From Hemicordylus capensis (taxonomy: Eukaryota > Chordata > Lepidosauria > Squamata > Cordylidae): a stretch of 64,000 nucleotides of DNA. Positions 48,801 to 58,255 of this stretch are shown piece after piece (the stretch's first letter is position 1; every line of letters starts with the position of its first letter). The notes beneath the pieces were generated by a model. It was not told where the DNA came from and did not search any database. It was given only the letters and a program-made list of their open reading frames with translations. The stretch spans positions 364,982,687 to 365,046,686 of the forward strand of contig NC_069658.1 of assembly GCF_027244095.1 (NCBI RefSeq). The letters are read 5' to 3'. The translations under genes were made by a program, and so were the position numbers.

Positions 48801-49762
48801 GGGGGAAGGGGGGGGAGTTGGGTATTGGGTAGAGCTCAAACACCTGTATTTTGTAAGATGGACTGGGGGAGCAGTTGTACAGATTCATGTCGATGAGCCT
48901 CATTAGGTGCCAGACACTGATGCATCCTGATGTACTACATAGGAACATAGGAACCTGCCATATAGTGAGTCAGGCCATTGGTCCATCTAGCTTAGTATTG
49001 TCTACACAGACTGGCAGTGACCTCCAAGGTTGCAGGCAGGAATCTCTCTCAGCCCTATCTCGGAGATGCCAGGGAGGCAACTTGGAATCTAGATGCTCTT
49101 CCTAGAGCAGCTCCATCCCCAGAGGGGAATAATTGACACTGATGCTATAGGGGCAAAGAAACAATATTGCTCTTCCAGCAGTTATTCAGTTCTCTCTGAC
49201 ACACAAATTGAAGCACATGGGCCCCTTGTGGTAGTAGGGATAAATCTTCACAAGACTGCCAGGTGCCCCTATGTATCAGCAACAAACATCCAAATACCTC
49301 CTCGTCATATTTGCATACAAGTTGCATATTGCACTACCTGGAGTGGGGAGCAGGTTTCCTGGCAGCTGCTCTGAATATACACCAGTCATGCATTTGTTCC
49401 CTTCTGAAGGGCTCTACTTGGTCATCATTGAATGATTCAGAGCAGAACAAAGGCATTTAGCAGAAACACTCCCTGATGTGTATTCAGGGTAGAGGTTGGT
49501 GTGTTACAGGTAATCAGCCCCCCACTCCAGACTGTGTAATAGAAACTTGTATTCATATGCAAATATGACTTGAAAGTGAAGAGCAAGTATTTGCTTTTGT
49601 GTTGCTAATACATACAGGGACACCTTGGATCATGTTTTAAAGATATAAAGAAATGACCACATGTGAGAAATTAAATCAGTGTTGGCCCTTAAAGTGTCTC
49701 ATTGGAAAGCTCAGCAGATGCACTCAACATTGCAGAAGCACGGGGCGGGTCTCTGTGTGTGT

Positions 49763-49809
<47 letters not shown>

Positions 49810-52800
49810 TGCCAATTGCCATTTTTAATACAAGTTTAGAAGGTGTAACTTTGTTTCAGTGTCTTAAATTGTTATTACAGCGATGAAGTAGAGGAGGTAT
49901 ATTATTTATTTATTTAGTACATTTGTATACCATACATATACCAAGAGAGCTGGTATTGTGGTAGCAAGCATGACTTGTCCCCTTAGCTAAGCAGGGTCCA
50001 CCCCTGGTTGCATATGAAAGGGAGACTAGAGTGTGAGCACTGTAACATATTCCCCTCAAGGGATGGAGCCGCTCTGGGAAGAGCAGAAGGTTTCAAGTTC
50101 CCTCCCTGGCTTCTCCAAGATAGGGCTGGGAGAGACTCCTGCCTGCAACCTTGGAGAAGCCACTGCCAGTCTGTGTAGACAATACTGAGCTAGATGGACC
50201 GATGGTCTGACTCAGTATATGGCAGCTTCCTATGTTCCTATACAAAAAAGTCCCTTGGCAGTTCACAATTAAAAAAACATTAACAGAATTAAAACAATTT
50301 AAAATACAATAAAAACTCTAAAACCCGGAACTGTAAAACTATACACTAAAAGCCTGACTAAACAGGTATGTTTTTAGTTCCTTCTTTAAAACATTCAGAG
50401 AAGGGGACCCTCTAATTTCATTAGGAAGTAAATTCCAGAGTCATGGGGCAACTCTAAAAAGGCCCGGTATATAATATTGGGTAGGGCTGAGCTGGTATCA
50501 GGGTAAGTAGATGTGCATAGACTATAGTTAGAGAAGTAAGTAATCTCCTAAATCCTGGCTCTCAAATGAATTCTCTCATCTGCAAGCCATGGCATCTCTC
50601 TTGGCTTATTTTGATTTGATTTGATTGCATATTTTTATACAACCCAATATAGACATCTCTGGAAGGTTTACACACTAAAAACCAATTTAAAACAACCAAC
50701 AATAATAAAACATTAGAATGATTAATTGAATTTTAAATCTCAATATAAACTTTAAAACTTGTTAACTGAAATGCCTAATTTAAAAGGTATGTCTTCATCT
50801 CTCTCTCTGAAAAACCAGCAGAGATGAGGAGGCTCTGATTTTATTCAGGAGCACATTGCAGAGTTCTGGGGCAGCCCTAGAGAAGGCTTGGTTCTGTGTT
50901 GCCACCAAACGTGCTAGTGACAACCACAACTGGACCTTTTTGATTATCTTAATAGGTGGCAAGGTTCGTTATGAATATAATGTGGGTTTACTGCTGGAGC
51001 TACCATGCGAAATGTCTTCATCACAGAAGGGCCCACACTTCATCAAGATGGAGACTTTCTTTCTGTTCAGCCTTCAATAGGAATAATACTTTTCACTTTT
51101 TCATCTTATTTATTTATTATTTATCTGTGTAAACCACCCTGATCCATTTTTGGAAGGGCAGTATAGAAATCGAATGAATGAATGAGGGCTCACAGTGCTC
51201 AACATACATTACCTCAGTAATCCTTAGTCTGCTGTCTAGTAAGGCAGACTGATTCCATGTTACTTACTCGAAATGGGAACCATTTATTAGCACATGATCA
51301 CCATCTTGAAATACCCTTCTCAGTTTTTCTCTGCCTAACCTGCCTCTCTTAATGTTATTGACTAAAAAATTCTGACGTCCCAGGGAACTTCTGGGTGTCA
51401 TTGCCCCTCTAGTAATCATTGACTTAGTTGTCATAATGTCATACTAGGGCTAAGCAGTAGCTAAGTGTTTAGAGCAGGGTAGATGACCTTGGTTCTTCAC
51501 CTGTTAAACTGCAATTCCCATCATCCCCAGCAACAATCAGTTGTGGCTGGAGATGATGGGAGTTCAGTGCATTGCCACATATAAAAACGATGGCAAAACC
51601 TTGAGACCTGTTCCCCTGAGCAAAATTGTAACATCTTGGGTGTTTTGTTTATGGTTTCTTAGCATCCAAGTTTGCTTATTGCCAAAAACACGGCTTTGAG
51701 AAATATAGAGACCTTTTGCTTTCTGAACAACAACTTGTGTGTCTGCAAAACTGCCTCAAATATCTTTCAGGTGAGTTAATTCAGCCAGGCTGAACAATGG
51801 AGTGCACAGTCTACTGTGATATGTGGTATGTTGTCAACACCCTAAGGAAGCTGAGGATTTTCAATGAGTCTTTGTCCCGCAGAGCGTTCTTGCTGTAACT
51901 AGCAAAGAGATGAAACCCTGTCCTGGGTTTCCAGCCTCTTGAGGATACCAGTTGAAAATGCACTAAGGTTGCTGTGTAATTTTAAAGACAGTCGTACACT
52001 GTGCATGCCTAAGGGATGTGCACAGTCTCCATTATCTTACCTGCCAGCCGGCATTTAACTTTGACATCGCAGTAGCGTTAATTCTTCTTAAAAAAAAAAA
52101 AAAAAAGAGCTCATCTATACATCAATGAGACCTGAATCAACCTTCCAAGCTGCAGTGTTGTGTTCAACATCCTTAGACTACTGAGTGAGTAAACTCAGCC
52201 TTTCTTTCACAGAAGGCTAAAGATACATTTGTTGCTCAAAGAATAAAGACTTCCACCCAGTTGCACAACATTCAAGTTAGCTCCCTTGTAATGGACCAAA
52301 AGGGTTGCCATTGCCATCACCCCTGTCCAGTGTGTGAAAAACATAAAACTAACATTTACTATTAAAACAGGTAGTGCCTTTATAATTCTGTTTACCTTTT
52401 TCTATGTCACTGTATCATTTCAGAGGTTTGCTCTTTACCTTCAGCACTGCTGCTCAGCAAAGGAGCACAGGGGATGACTGTGGACCCGAAGAGCCCCCTG
52501 ATGAACCTAGGCATCTCCTGAATGAGAACAGTTCAGATCACAAAGCTATCAAACTGGAAGAACAAGTCCGTGTCTTAACAGTACGTACCCTTGGTGACTT
52601 AAGGGGCTTGTCCTCTCAGTAACTCTTGGTTTTTTTTGGGGGGGGGGGTGTCCTGAACATTCAGTAGCTTCATTTCTAACACATAGTTTGCCCCCCAAAT
52701 ATAGCTTGAGATCAGATAAAGGTTTCAAAAGATTTATTAAAAATTAGAAATGTGCCAGTCCCAAAGTGATGGCGGTTATTTCTTACATCCGGTTATTTCT

Positions 52801-55800
52801 TACATCAAATAACAGAAATTTAAAGGTTGAAGTTGTGTGGAAAAACAATTTCAAGCTTACAAGACATAAATGAGATGACTAAGGAGGAACATATTAAAGA
52901 ATGTGGGTAAGCAAGCTGAGGAAGACTATAAAAATTATTCTTAGAAACAAGAAAGGGTTGGAACTTCAAAAAGAGTATTAGAACTTGTCATCTGCTGGCC
53001 AGGTGATGACAGATAAGTACTTATTCTAATTTGTTTGTTTGCTTGTTTGGATTTATGTACCGCCTAATATTGAAATCTCTAGGCTGTGTACAGAATTAAA
53101 ACATAATATAAAATATAAAACATTTAAAATTCATAAAAAGATAACCATAAGACATAAAAACACATTAAAATTTAAAAATTTGATTTGTTGAATGCCTGGG
53201 AAAATAAGTACGTCTTCAGGGTCCTCCTAAAAACAAACAGAGAAGGAGATGCTCTTTATTGCAGCAGGGAGCGAGTTCCAAAGCCCTGGGGCAGCCACAG
53301 ATAAGGCCGGTCCTGAGTTGCCACCAAACGAATTGGTGGCAGCCATAACCGGACCTCTCCAGATGATCTTAATAGGTGACAGAGTTCATGACAGAGCAGA
53401 TGTTCTCTTAAGTACCCTGAACCTAAGCTGTTAAGGGCTTTATAGGTAATAACCAGTACTTTGTATTTCATTCTGAAACATATGGGCAGCCAGTGCAGCT
53501 TTTTTTGGAATCAGTGTTATGTGGTCCCTTCACATTGTCCCAGAGAACAATCTGGCTGCCGCATTCTGAACCAATTGTAGTTTCTGAACTAGGTACAAAG
53601 GCAGCCCCACGTAGATTGCACTACAGTAGTCAAGTCTAGAGGTTCCCAGCACATGTACCACCGTTTTAAGGTCATTTGTCTCCAGAAATGGATGTATCTG
53701 ATCATATCAGCCGAAGCTCCCGGCCACAGCCTCAACCTGAAAAACCAGGGAGAGTTGGGGATCCAGGAGCATTCCCAGACTATGAACCTGATATTTTAGG
53801 GGGAGTGTAACCCCATCTAGAACAGGCAGACCTAAACCATCTCTTGAATCCCAACCGCCTATAGACAGCACCTCTGTCTTGTTTGGGTTCAACTTCAGCC
53901 TGTTATCCCTCATCCAGCCCAATATCGCCTCCAGGCAGGCACTTAGCGGGGTCCTGGCATTTCCTGATGAAGTAGGTATGGAGAAATAGATCTGGGTGTT
54001 ATCAGCATATTGATAGCACTCCAGACCAAACTTCCTGACAATTTCTCCCAGCGGTTTCATGTAGATGTTAAAAAGTATTGGAGACAGTATAGAGCCCTGT
54101 GGAACACCACTCTTTAGCTCTCATTTTTCAGAGCAATAGTCTCCAAGCAACACCATCTGGAATCTGCCAGAAAGGTAGGAATGGAACCACTGTAGAACAG
54201 TGCCACTCAATCCCACCTCCTTCAAGCGACCCAGCAGGATATCATAGTCAATGGTATCGAAAGCTGCTGAGAGATCCAAAAGGATCAGCAAGAGTCATAC
54301 TCCCTCTGTCGATTGCCCATCGAAGATCATCCATCAGGCCAACCAAGGCAGTCTCAACCCCATAGCCCACCTGAAAACCAGTCTGGAAAGCATCTAAATA
54401 TTTTGTGTCATCCAAAACTACTGGGAGCTGAGAAGCAATCACTCGCTCAATCAGGTTACCTGATAAATTGCTTTTAGAATGGCTAATGAGTCATAGTTCT
54501 TACTTCCTTTTTCAGCTAAAATCATAAATGTCCTTTGAAAATACCTGGCCTATCTGTAGAAGATCATCAGTCAATGTGCAGTACTAAAATGTCTAATTGT
54601 AATTTGTTTGGACCCCTTGTTCCATAAACCTAATCCAAATTAAAAGAAATATATTTTCCTTCATTTCTCCCACCCACCCCTCCCTTTGGTGGTTCATTAC
54701 ACTGGTCACTAGGTATGAGCTTTTTGCTGTTCAAATACTGAAACCTCTGTATAGTGATGTGCACGAATTGATTCAGCACGCCCCACTGAATCTTTTCGGC
54801 AGGGCAGAAAGCGGTACCTCTAAGCATGAGTAAAGCAGGTCCAGCAGCCATGTGCATCCTGTCGCCGGCTGCTGAGTGAAGCCCTACAGTTGCATGTGAA
54901 CTTCTGAGAGGCACAGTGCCGTGCCTGGCAGGGCGGTGGAGGAGCAGGCAAGGAACTGCTCTACTCATGCTTAAAGTTACTGCTCCCCGCCCCACTGAAA
55001 CATTCGTTCACACCCACACTTCTGCATGGGCAAAGTTTGGGTTAGCTAGATTTTGAACTAAAGATAGGAAGCTGCCTTATACTAAGTCAGACCGTAGGTC
55101 CCTCTAGCTCCATATTGTCTACACTGACTGGCAGCCATTGACTTCTCCAAGGTTTCAGGCAGGTGTCTTTCCCAGCCCTACCTAGGACCCTCTGCATGCA
55201 AAGCAGATGCTCTCCCACACTAAACTATAGCCTCATCCCCATGATGAAATGAGTTTAACAGACCACATCACTGATTCTGAAGTTTCCCCCATCCCAAGGT
55301 CTAAACTCTTTCTATTTTTTTCTTTTCTTCGCTACTATCAAGTTAACCTCCAAAGAACTTCCTTTTGCTGCCTGGCTGTTCCTTCCCAGCACCCTGCTTT
55401 GCATTATCCCAGCCAGGAAATGCAGCCTTTTTCCTCTCTAAGAGATAATTAATTCATTTGATTTCTACTGAACTTAACCCTTGAATGAATGCCCATGAAT
55501 GTTTTGTCCCCAGGCTTTTCTTAGACTGCTTACAATGTGTCCACTGGCTGGTTTGAATTAGGAGCCTTCTGCACAGCAGTAATCAAGTCTGGCTAATAAC
55601 ATGGAATGACAGACACCGGCCGAACCATCCATCTAGCTGCTGCCACTGTAGAAGGATCACTGCCCGGGCCTTTTAAAGCTGATTCAAGCTGCAGGAATGC
55701 CCCTGAACGTATCTTCCAATTCATAAAGAAAGCAGTGCCTTCTGCTATCCCCCACCCTCCGTCAAAAGGTGTCTGGAGTGGGGTATGCATACAATGTTTA

Positions 55801-58255
55801 TCATCAATATTTAGCAAGCAAGCAAAAAAAAAAAAAAAAGGTTAAACCCAATCTGCGTAGTACAGACATGCCGTAATGACTAGACTGCTAAAGGTGAATG
55901 ACCAACAGTTGCTAGAGGCCTTCACTACATGCTATCTTGTATGGGACAATACATACACATGTATGTACAATTGGTAATAATAAATAATAATAATTAGGTC
56001 TCCATTGCAGTTGTTCTTTTGCTAGTGGAGGAGTGTGTTGAAGAAAACAGTATCAAAAGAAGATTCCAAGGCAGGTGTGTATTTTAACCTGGCCCTCATA
56101 ACTGCAGTCACTTCTGCAGCAAGTAACAACCCGTTAAGACTTCTCACCTAAAATAGTATTTTGGTCTAAAGTATCCACTGAAGATTGCAGCTGCCTAATA
56201 AGCTGCATTGAACTGTCCTTGTCTGGCTTTGTAGCATATTAGAATATTCTATTGCTTCAGGTAATGTTTTGTGTCTAATGACTGCTTCTTTCTGTGTTTG
56301 CAGGAAAGATACCAGAGGGCCCTGACAGATTCTGAAAATGTCAGACGGAGAACGCAAAAATTTGTAGAAGATGCTAAGTTGTTTGGTAAGTCATAGAGTG
56401 CTGCTGATGTTCTGCATGACAGGGGCATAACTACTATTAGGCAAGGGGAGGCGGCTGTCTGGGGCCCCCCACGCCTCGAGGGGGCCCCCAGAGGCAAGTC
56501 ACATGACTATATATTGTGAAGTGTGTGTGTGTATCAGTGAGGGGCCCATTTTAAAATTTTGTCTCTGGGCCCACTCCAGCCTTGTTACGCCCCTGCATGC
56601 AGAAGCAGAGCTTGCTACTGCACCTGACCACATAGTATCAACTTTGTGTTCTGTTTTCTCATCTCCCTACCTTGATTTTCTGTCACTCTTTTTTGCATCC
56701 TCTGGGTTACTTCAAACTGTTAGGAATTAGCTACAAAATTCAATAGTTGTGATTCTGGAGAGTTACTGAGTTAATAAATCATCTTGGTTTATCACAATTT
56801 TCACTATTGTCTGTTTACATGTAAACATTTTAAATAAAATAATCCATGCTATATGTTATGCTTTGAATGGCCCTGCCAAACAATGTGAGGCGGGTGGCTA
56901 CTAGGGAGAGGGCCTTTTCAGTGGTGACACCCTGTTTATGGAATAGACTTCCCAATGAGGCTTGCTTGGCAGCATCATTTTGTTGTTTTAGACTCCAGGT
57001 GATTCTGTTCACTGATGATTTTTAAAATTGATTTTCAAGATTTGATTTTTGGAACTGATTTTTAAAAAAGTTTTTAAAGTGTTTTGTATCGTATTCTGGG
57101 TTTTATTTTGTTTTTTGCTTTGTGTTGTGCTTTTTTTGTTTTACGTATTGGATGTTTTTAATGTAGTGTTGTGAGGAGTCCAGAGAACAATTTCTGTTAT
57201 TAGGCGACTAACAAAGTTGTTTGTTGTTGTTGTGTTATAGGATAAGTGGAGGGTGATTGATACATGTATGGGTGCTCTGGAGTTTCATCACTTTAATTGG
57301 AGTGATTCTGCTTTTAAAGTGAAAGTGTAAGATAGAATGAGCATCTTCTGGACTGCTCTGAGATGTTTGATATTTTCTTCTTTGAAAAGTAATGGCTGTA
57401 GAAGATTATTATTATTTTTTATTTATTTATTTGATTTGTATACTGCCCTTCCAAAATGGCTCAGGGCAGTTAGAATAACTGGCAAGCCTAACTGTTCAGA
57501 GTGAGTAAGCAAGAATGTTGCTTACTCCCTTTTTGTCACACTGGAGCAGTTTCATGGGGAAAAAATACATCTGGGAAGAGGAATAGCAGAATTCTAACCA
57601 TAACATTTGAAGGCCAGTTTATTTGGAAAAAAATACTATCTCTGTGCAATTCACACACATCCTGAAACAGAGCTCTGCACGCTACTGAGCAAGGGAGAGT
57701 AGAAAAGCTGGGAGGAATTCCATTCCTCCTAAGTGGAAACGAATGTCTACATTGCTGCCCCTGAAGCGCAGCTTCCATATTCCCTGGAACCTGTAGTAAT
57801 ATTCTCTGAAGCAGAGACTGCTATGTCTTCATGTGCCTCCTGAACTGTCCTTGTTTTGACCTTTGTCTATTTGTGTATTTGCAGGGATTCAGAGTTTCTG
57901 TAGAGACTTGGTAGAGGTAGCAGATATCCTGGAGAGGACCACTGAGACTGCTGTGGGAGAAGAACAGTATGACTCAACTTTGACTCTGAAGAGGATCTGT
58001 GAAGGCCTATCTCTCATAGACTCCAAACTGCAAAGCATATTTGCTAAGCATGGCCTGCAAAAAATGAATCCCATTGGTGGCAAATACAACCCTTACGATC
58101 ATGAAATAGTATGCCATGTGCCAGCAGAGGACATGCAGCCAGGCACTGTGGCATTAGTGACTCTGGATGGCTATAAACTCCTTGGCCGCACTATCAGACA
58201 TGCACATGTAGGTGTGGCAGTAGAATCACAGGAATGTGATGAGCATGCCCATTAG
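36808..58255 (+). CDS. GRPEL2: GRPEL2, complete (4 coding exons)
   Basis: GrpE-like 2 is a mitochondrial-matrix nucleotide exchange factor: it releases ADP from mitochondrial HSP70 (HSPA9) during protein import and folding. Exons: 36808-36884, 52424-52580, 56304-56385, 57885-58255 (687 nt, 228 residues; human 225). Residues 1 to about 40 are Arg-rich with few acids, a targeting presequence ([16 protein letters not shown] to [11 protein letters not shown]). Residues about 60-130 form the long GrpE helix; the C-terminal wing domain has [32 protein letters not shown]. Phases are 2, 0 and 1 throughout. The position between AFAP1L1 and PCYOX1L identifies it as GRPEL2, not GRPEL1. Residue 88 is serine where human GRPEL2 has Cys87. 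Confidence 0.96.
36885..37740 (+). other. GRPEL2 intron 1 start, CpG-rich
   Basis: GC-rich and rich in CpG, probably the downstream half of the promoter CpG island. A 189-codon minus-strand frame (36915-37484) is not supported by any family. Confidence 0.5.
37745..37862 (-). mobile_element. LINE 3'-end fragment
   Basis: ATATACTGCTTTTCAACAAA, CTCAAAGCAGTTTATACAG and GGGGCTCACAATCTAAAAAG are the inverse of a common LINE 3' tail. Confidence 0.6.
38226..38430 (+). mobile_element. MIR-like CORE-SINE
   Basis: Same family as 17608-17835: AGTTCAAATCCCCATCCAGC, GACTCTGGGCCAGTCACTTC and GTTGTGAGGATAAAC. The head is slightly truncated. Confidence 0.8.
38748..38951 (-). mobile_element. Sauria-type SINE
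   Basis: The inverse of the family at 24310: TAGAATACAGGAGGGGTTTA, GATGATGCCTTTCAGCATC and CGGGGATTCAAACTGGCAAT. The Bov-B-like end (GTTGTCAACTCTGGC) is diverged. Confidence 0.8.
39346..39565 (-). mobile_element. 5S-tRNA chimeric SINE, internally shortened
   Basis: Shared tail followed, on the plus strand, by CAACCAGGGCAGACCCTGCT and TAAGGGAACAAGTCATGC, the inverse of the 5S-like head. The tRNA-like middle is deleted, so the head joins the body directly. Confidence 0.75.
39763..40256. repeat. CpG-dense minisatellite (CTCTCTCGCGCGCTCCCCCAC type)
   Basis: About 500 bp of irregular units of 25-35 bp alternating CTCTCTC, CGCGCG and CCCCCACCG. Frames on both strands (up to 269 codons) are low-complexity Ser/Pro/Arg or Gly/Glu/Arg strings. 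Alternating CG runs (40003-40012) could form Z-DNA. Confidence 0.85.
40257..41240 (+). other. GRPEL2 intron 1, GC-rich then unique
   Basis: 40257-40620 is GC-rich with many CpGs and may belong with the minisatellite. 40724-40800 has a degraded ACTCCCATCATCCCCAG half-hairpin like other MITEs here. The rest is unrecognised. Confidence 0.4.
41248..41440 (-). mobile_element. MIR-like CORE-SINE
   Basis: Minus copy of the family: CAACCCTGTGAGGTAGGTTA, GAAGTGACTGGCCCAGAGTC, GGATTTGAACTCGGGTCTCC and ACCACTACACCACGCTG. Confidence 0.85.
41711..42660 (-). mobile_element. L2-clade LINE, 3' half
   Basis: The minus strand encodes [56 protein letters not shown] and [18 protein letters not shown], the L2 RT end, followed by a tail. 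The frame is interrupted in several places. 5'-truncated. Confidence 0.9.
42661..45780 (+). other. GRPEL2 intron 1, no recognised element
   Basis: Mostly unique-looking, with a short CTAT run near 43070-43088. I see no coding remnant. Confidence 0.4.
45783..45818 (-). promoter_or_regulatory. G-quadruplex-prone tract
   Basis: The minus strand has six runs of four or more G separated by one to three bases (plus strand CCCCCCACCCCACCCCC and following). It fits the G3+N1-7 rule several times over. Structure is predicted, not shown. Confidence 0.7.
45985..47340. mobile_element. foldback element with arms of about 140-155 bp, loop filled by a hAT element
   Basis: The left arm (45985-46142) and right arm (47203-47340) are inverted copies: GCCATCCATTCCC, CACTCAGAA, CTGCACACAAGAACA and GGCAAGTGGTG-type blocks recur in order. 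Only a short loop separated them before the insertion at 46153-47183. Confidence 0.7.
46153..47183. mobile_element. non-autonomous hAT-like element
   Basis: Ends CAGAGGTGTATCTAGG and the inverse of CTGGGGCATATCTAGG, flanked by 8-bp duplications gccctgtg (46145-46152) and gccgtgtg (47184-47191). Length 1031 bp without transposase. Near the right end, CATTTGAGCATG blocks occur in both orientations (46948-47075), a subterminal palindrome. The AT-rich middle (46240-46830) may be a further insertion. Confidence 0.78.
47496..47630. mobile_element. 136-bp palindromic hAT MITE, copy 2
   Basis: Same palindrome as 8957-9092, with GACTACAACTCCCAGAATCC and its inverse. Flanks ataccaag (47488-47495) and gtaccaag (47631-47638) match at 7 of 8 bases. 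The ends are diverged (CTGTG, TATGG). Confidence 0.85.
48311..48446. mobile_element. 136-bp palindromic hAT MITE, copy 3
   Basis: CAGTGGTCCTTCTAAGAGGG to the inverse ending GCACACTG, exactly 136 bp, flanked by perfect 8-bp duplications tgtctgat (48303-48310 and 48447-48454). It is the best preserved of the three and fixes the element's ends. Confidence 0.92.
48938..49130 (-). mobile_element. 5S/tRNA-type SINE, 3' part
   Basis: ATAGGAACCTGCCATATAGT, the shared body and CAGCTCCATCCCCAGAGGGG on the plus strand. It stops before the 5S-like head. Confidence 0.75.
49753..49808. repeat. (TG)n microsatellite
   Basis: About 27 TG units with one GTGG interruption near the start, in GRPEL2 intron 1. 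Confidence 0.98.
49893..50480 (-). mobile_element. L2-type LINE 3' region, split by a SINE
   Basis: 49893-49944 and 50246-50480 are the two sides of a minus-strand L2 tail (GTCCCTTGGCAGTTCACAAT, AACAGGTATGTTTTTAGTTC, GAGAAGGGGACCCTCTAATT). The SINE at 49945-50245 interrupts it, so the L2 is older. Confidence 0.75.
49945..50245 (+). mobile_element. 5S-tRNA chimeric SINE, full length
   Basis: Plus-strand copy: TTAGCTAAGCAGGGTCCACC, CCTGGTTGCATATGAAAGGG and AGAC (5S-like), then GGGATGGAGCCGCTCTGGG and GCAGAAGGTTTCAAGTTCCC (tRNA-like), then TAGACAATACTGAGCTAGAT and CTGACTCAGTATATGGCAGC (tail). It is the clearest copy for reading the three-part structure. Confidence 0.82.
50600..50985 (-). mobile_element. 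L2-type LINE 3' region, second copy
   Basis: AGGTATGTCTTCATCTCTCT, GCAGAGTTCTGGGGCAGCC and GTTGCCACCAAACGTGC parallel the L2 copies at 41711 and 53033. Confidence 0.75.
51105..51185 (+). mobile_element. LINE 3'-end fragment
   Basis: TGTGTAAACCACCCTGATCC and GGAAGGGCAGTATAGAAATC with a GAAT tail, the last 80 bp of the family at 9530. Confidence 0.65.
51186..52423 (+). other. end of GRPEL2 intron 1
   Basis: Mostly unique. At about 51505-51575 a hairpin of GCAATTCCCATCATCCCCAG and its inverse is a degraded MITE. An A run lies at about 52090-52106. Confidence 0.5.
52424..52580 (+). CDS. GRPEL2: GRPEL2 coding exon 2
   Basis: Encodes residues 26-78: [44 protein letters not shown]. Human has FSTATQRTAGEDC and EDPPDE. 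The acceptor is catttcag and the donor aaca|gtacgt. It includes the presequence end and the start of the long helix. Confidence 0.95.
53033..54480 (-). mobile_element. L2-clade LINE, longest copy
   Basis: The minus strand encodes a large part of L2 [70 protein letters not shown], then [20 protein letters not shown]. The catalytic YADD box reads YADN and the frame is broken in several places, so it is inactive. It begins 450 bp after GRPEL2 exon 2. Confidence 0.9.
54754..55015. mobile_element. TIR element of the GTGATGTGCACGAA type
   Basis: GTGATGTGCACGAATTGATT and the inverse ACATTCGTTCACACCCACAC mark the ends; inner blocks CCCCACTGAA and ACTCATGCTTA are also inverted. Flanks tctgtata and tctgcatg agree at 6 of 8 bases, so a hAT origin is possible but unproven. 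Confidence 0.5.
55065..55240 (-). mobile_element. tRNA-derived SINE
   Basis: GGAAGCTGCCTTATACTAAG, TTCAGGCAGGTGTCTTTCCC and TGCATGCAAAGCAGATGCTC on the plus strand, the inverse of the tRNA-Ala-like family. Confidence 0.82.
55241..56303 (+). other. GRPEL2 intron 2 remainder
   Basis: No recognised element apart from an A run at about 55825-55840. Confidence 0.45.
56304..56385 (+). CDS. GRPEL2: GRPEL2 coding exon 3 (dimer helix)
   Basis: Encodes [20 protein letters not shown] then VEDAKLF. This is the GrpE long helix. Human reads ADCENIRRRTQRC, so two human cysteines (87 and 97) are Ser88 and Phe98 here. Acceptor tttgcag, donor tttg|gtaagt; a hAT-like MITE starts 34 bp later. Confidence 0.95.
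56420..56595. mobile_element. 176-bp hAT-like MITE next to GRPEL2 exon 3
   Basis: CAGGGGCATAACTA at the left and the inverse of CAGGGGCGTAACAAGG at the right. An inner GGGGCCCCCCACGC..GGGGGCCCCC hairpin is present. No convincing target duplication was found. It begins 34 bp after the exon 3 donor. Confidence 0.6.
56860..57235 (+). mobile_element. L2-like LINE C-terminus and 3' UTR
   Basis: Encodes the common LINE end pattern [29 protein letters not shown], then a T-rich 3' UTR and a GTT tail. Clade uncertain. Confidence 0.65.
57405..57480 (-). mobile_element. LINE 3'-end fragment
   Basis: TTGTATACTGCCCTTCCAAA and GGCTCAGGGCAGTT after an ATT/TTTA run, the inverse of the family end at 9530. 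Confidence 0.65.
57885..58255 (+). CDS. GRPEL2: GRPEL2 coding exon 4 (head and wing domain)
   Basis: Encodes [60 protein letters not shown] and a [10 protein letters not shown]-type GrpE signature. It ends [13 protein letters not shown] and TAG (58253-58255). The tail is a few residues longer and more acidic than in human. Acceptor atttgcag. Confidence 0.97.

Noticed and set aside
49945-50050. possible 5S rRNA gene
   Set aside because: Only the inner promoter-like part matches, it continues into a SINE body, and several diverged copies exist.
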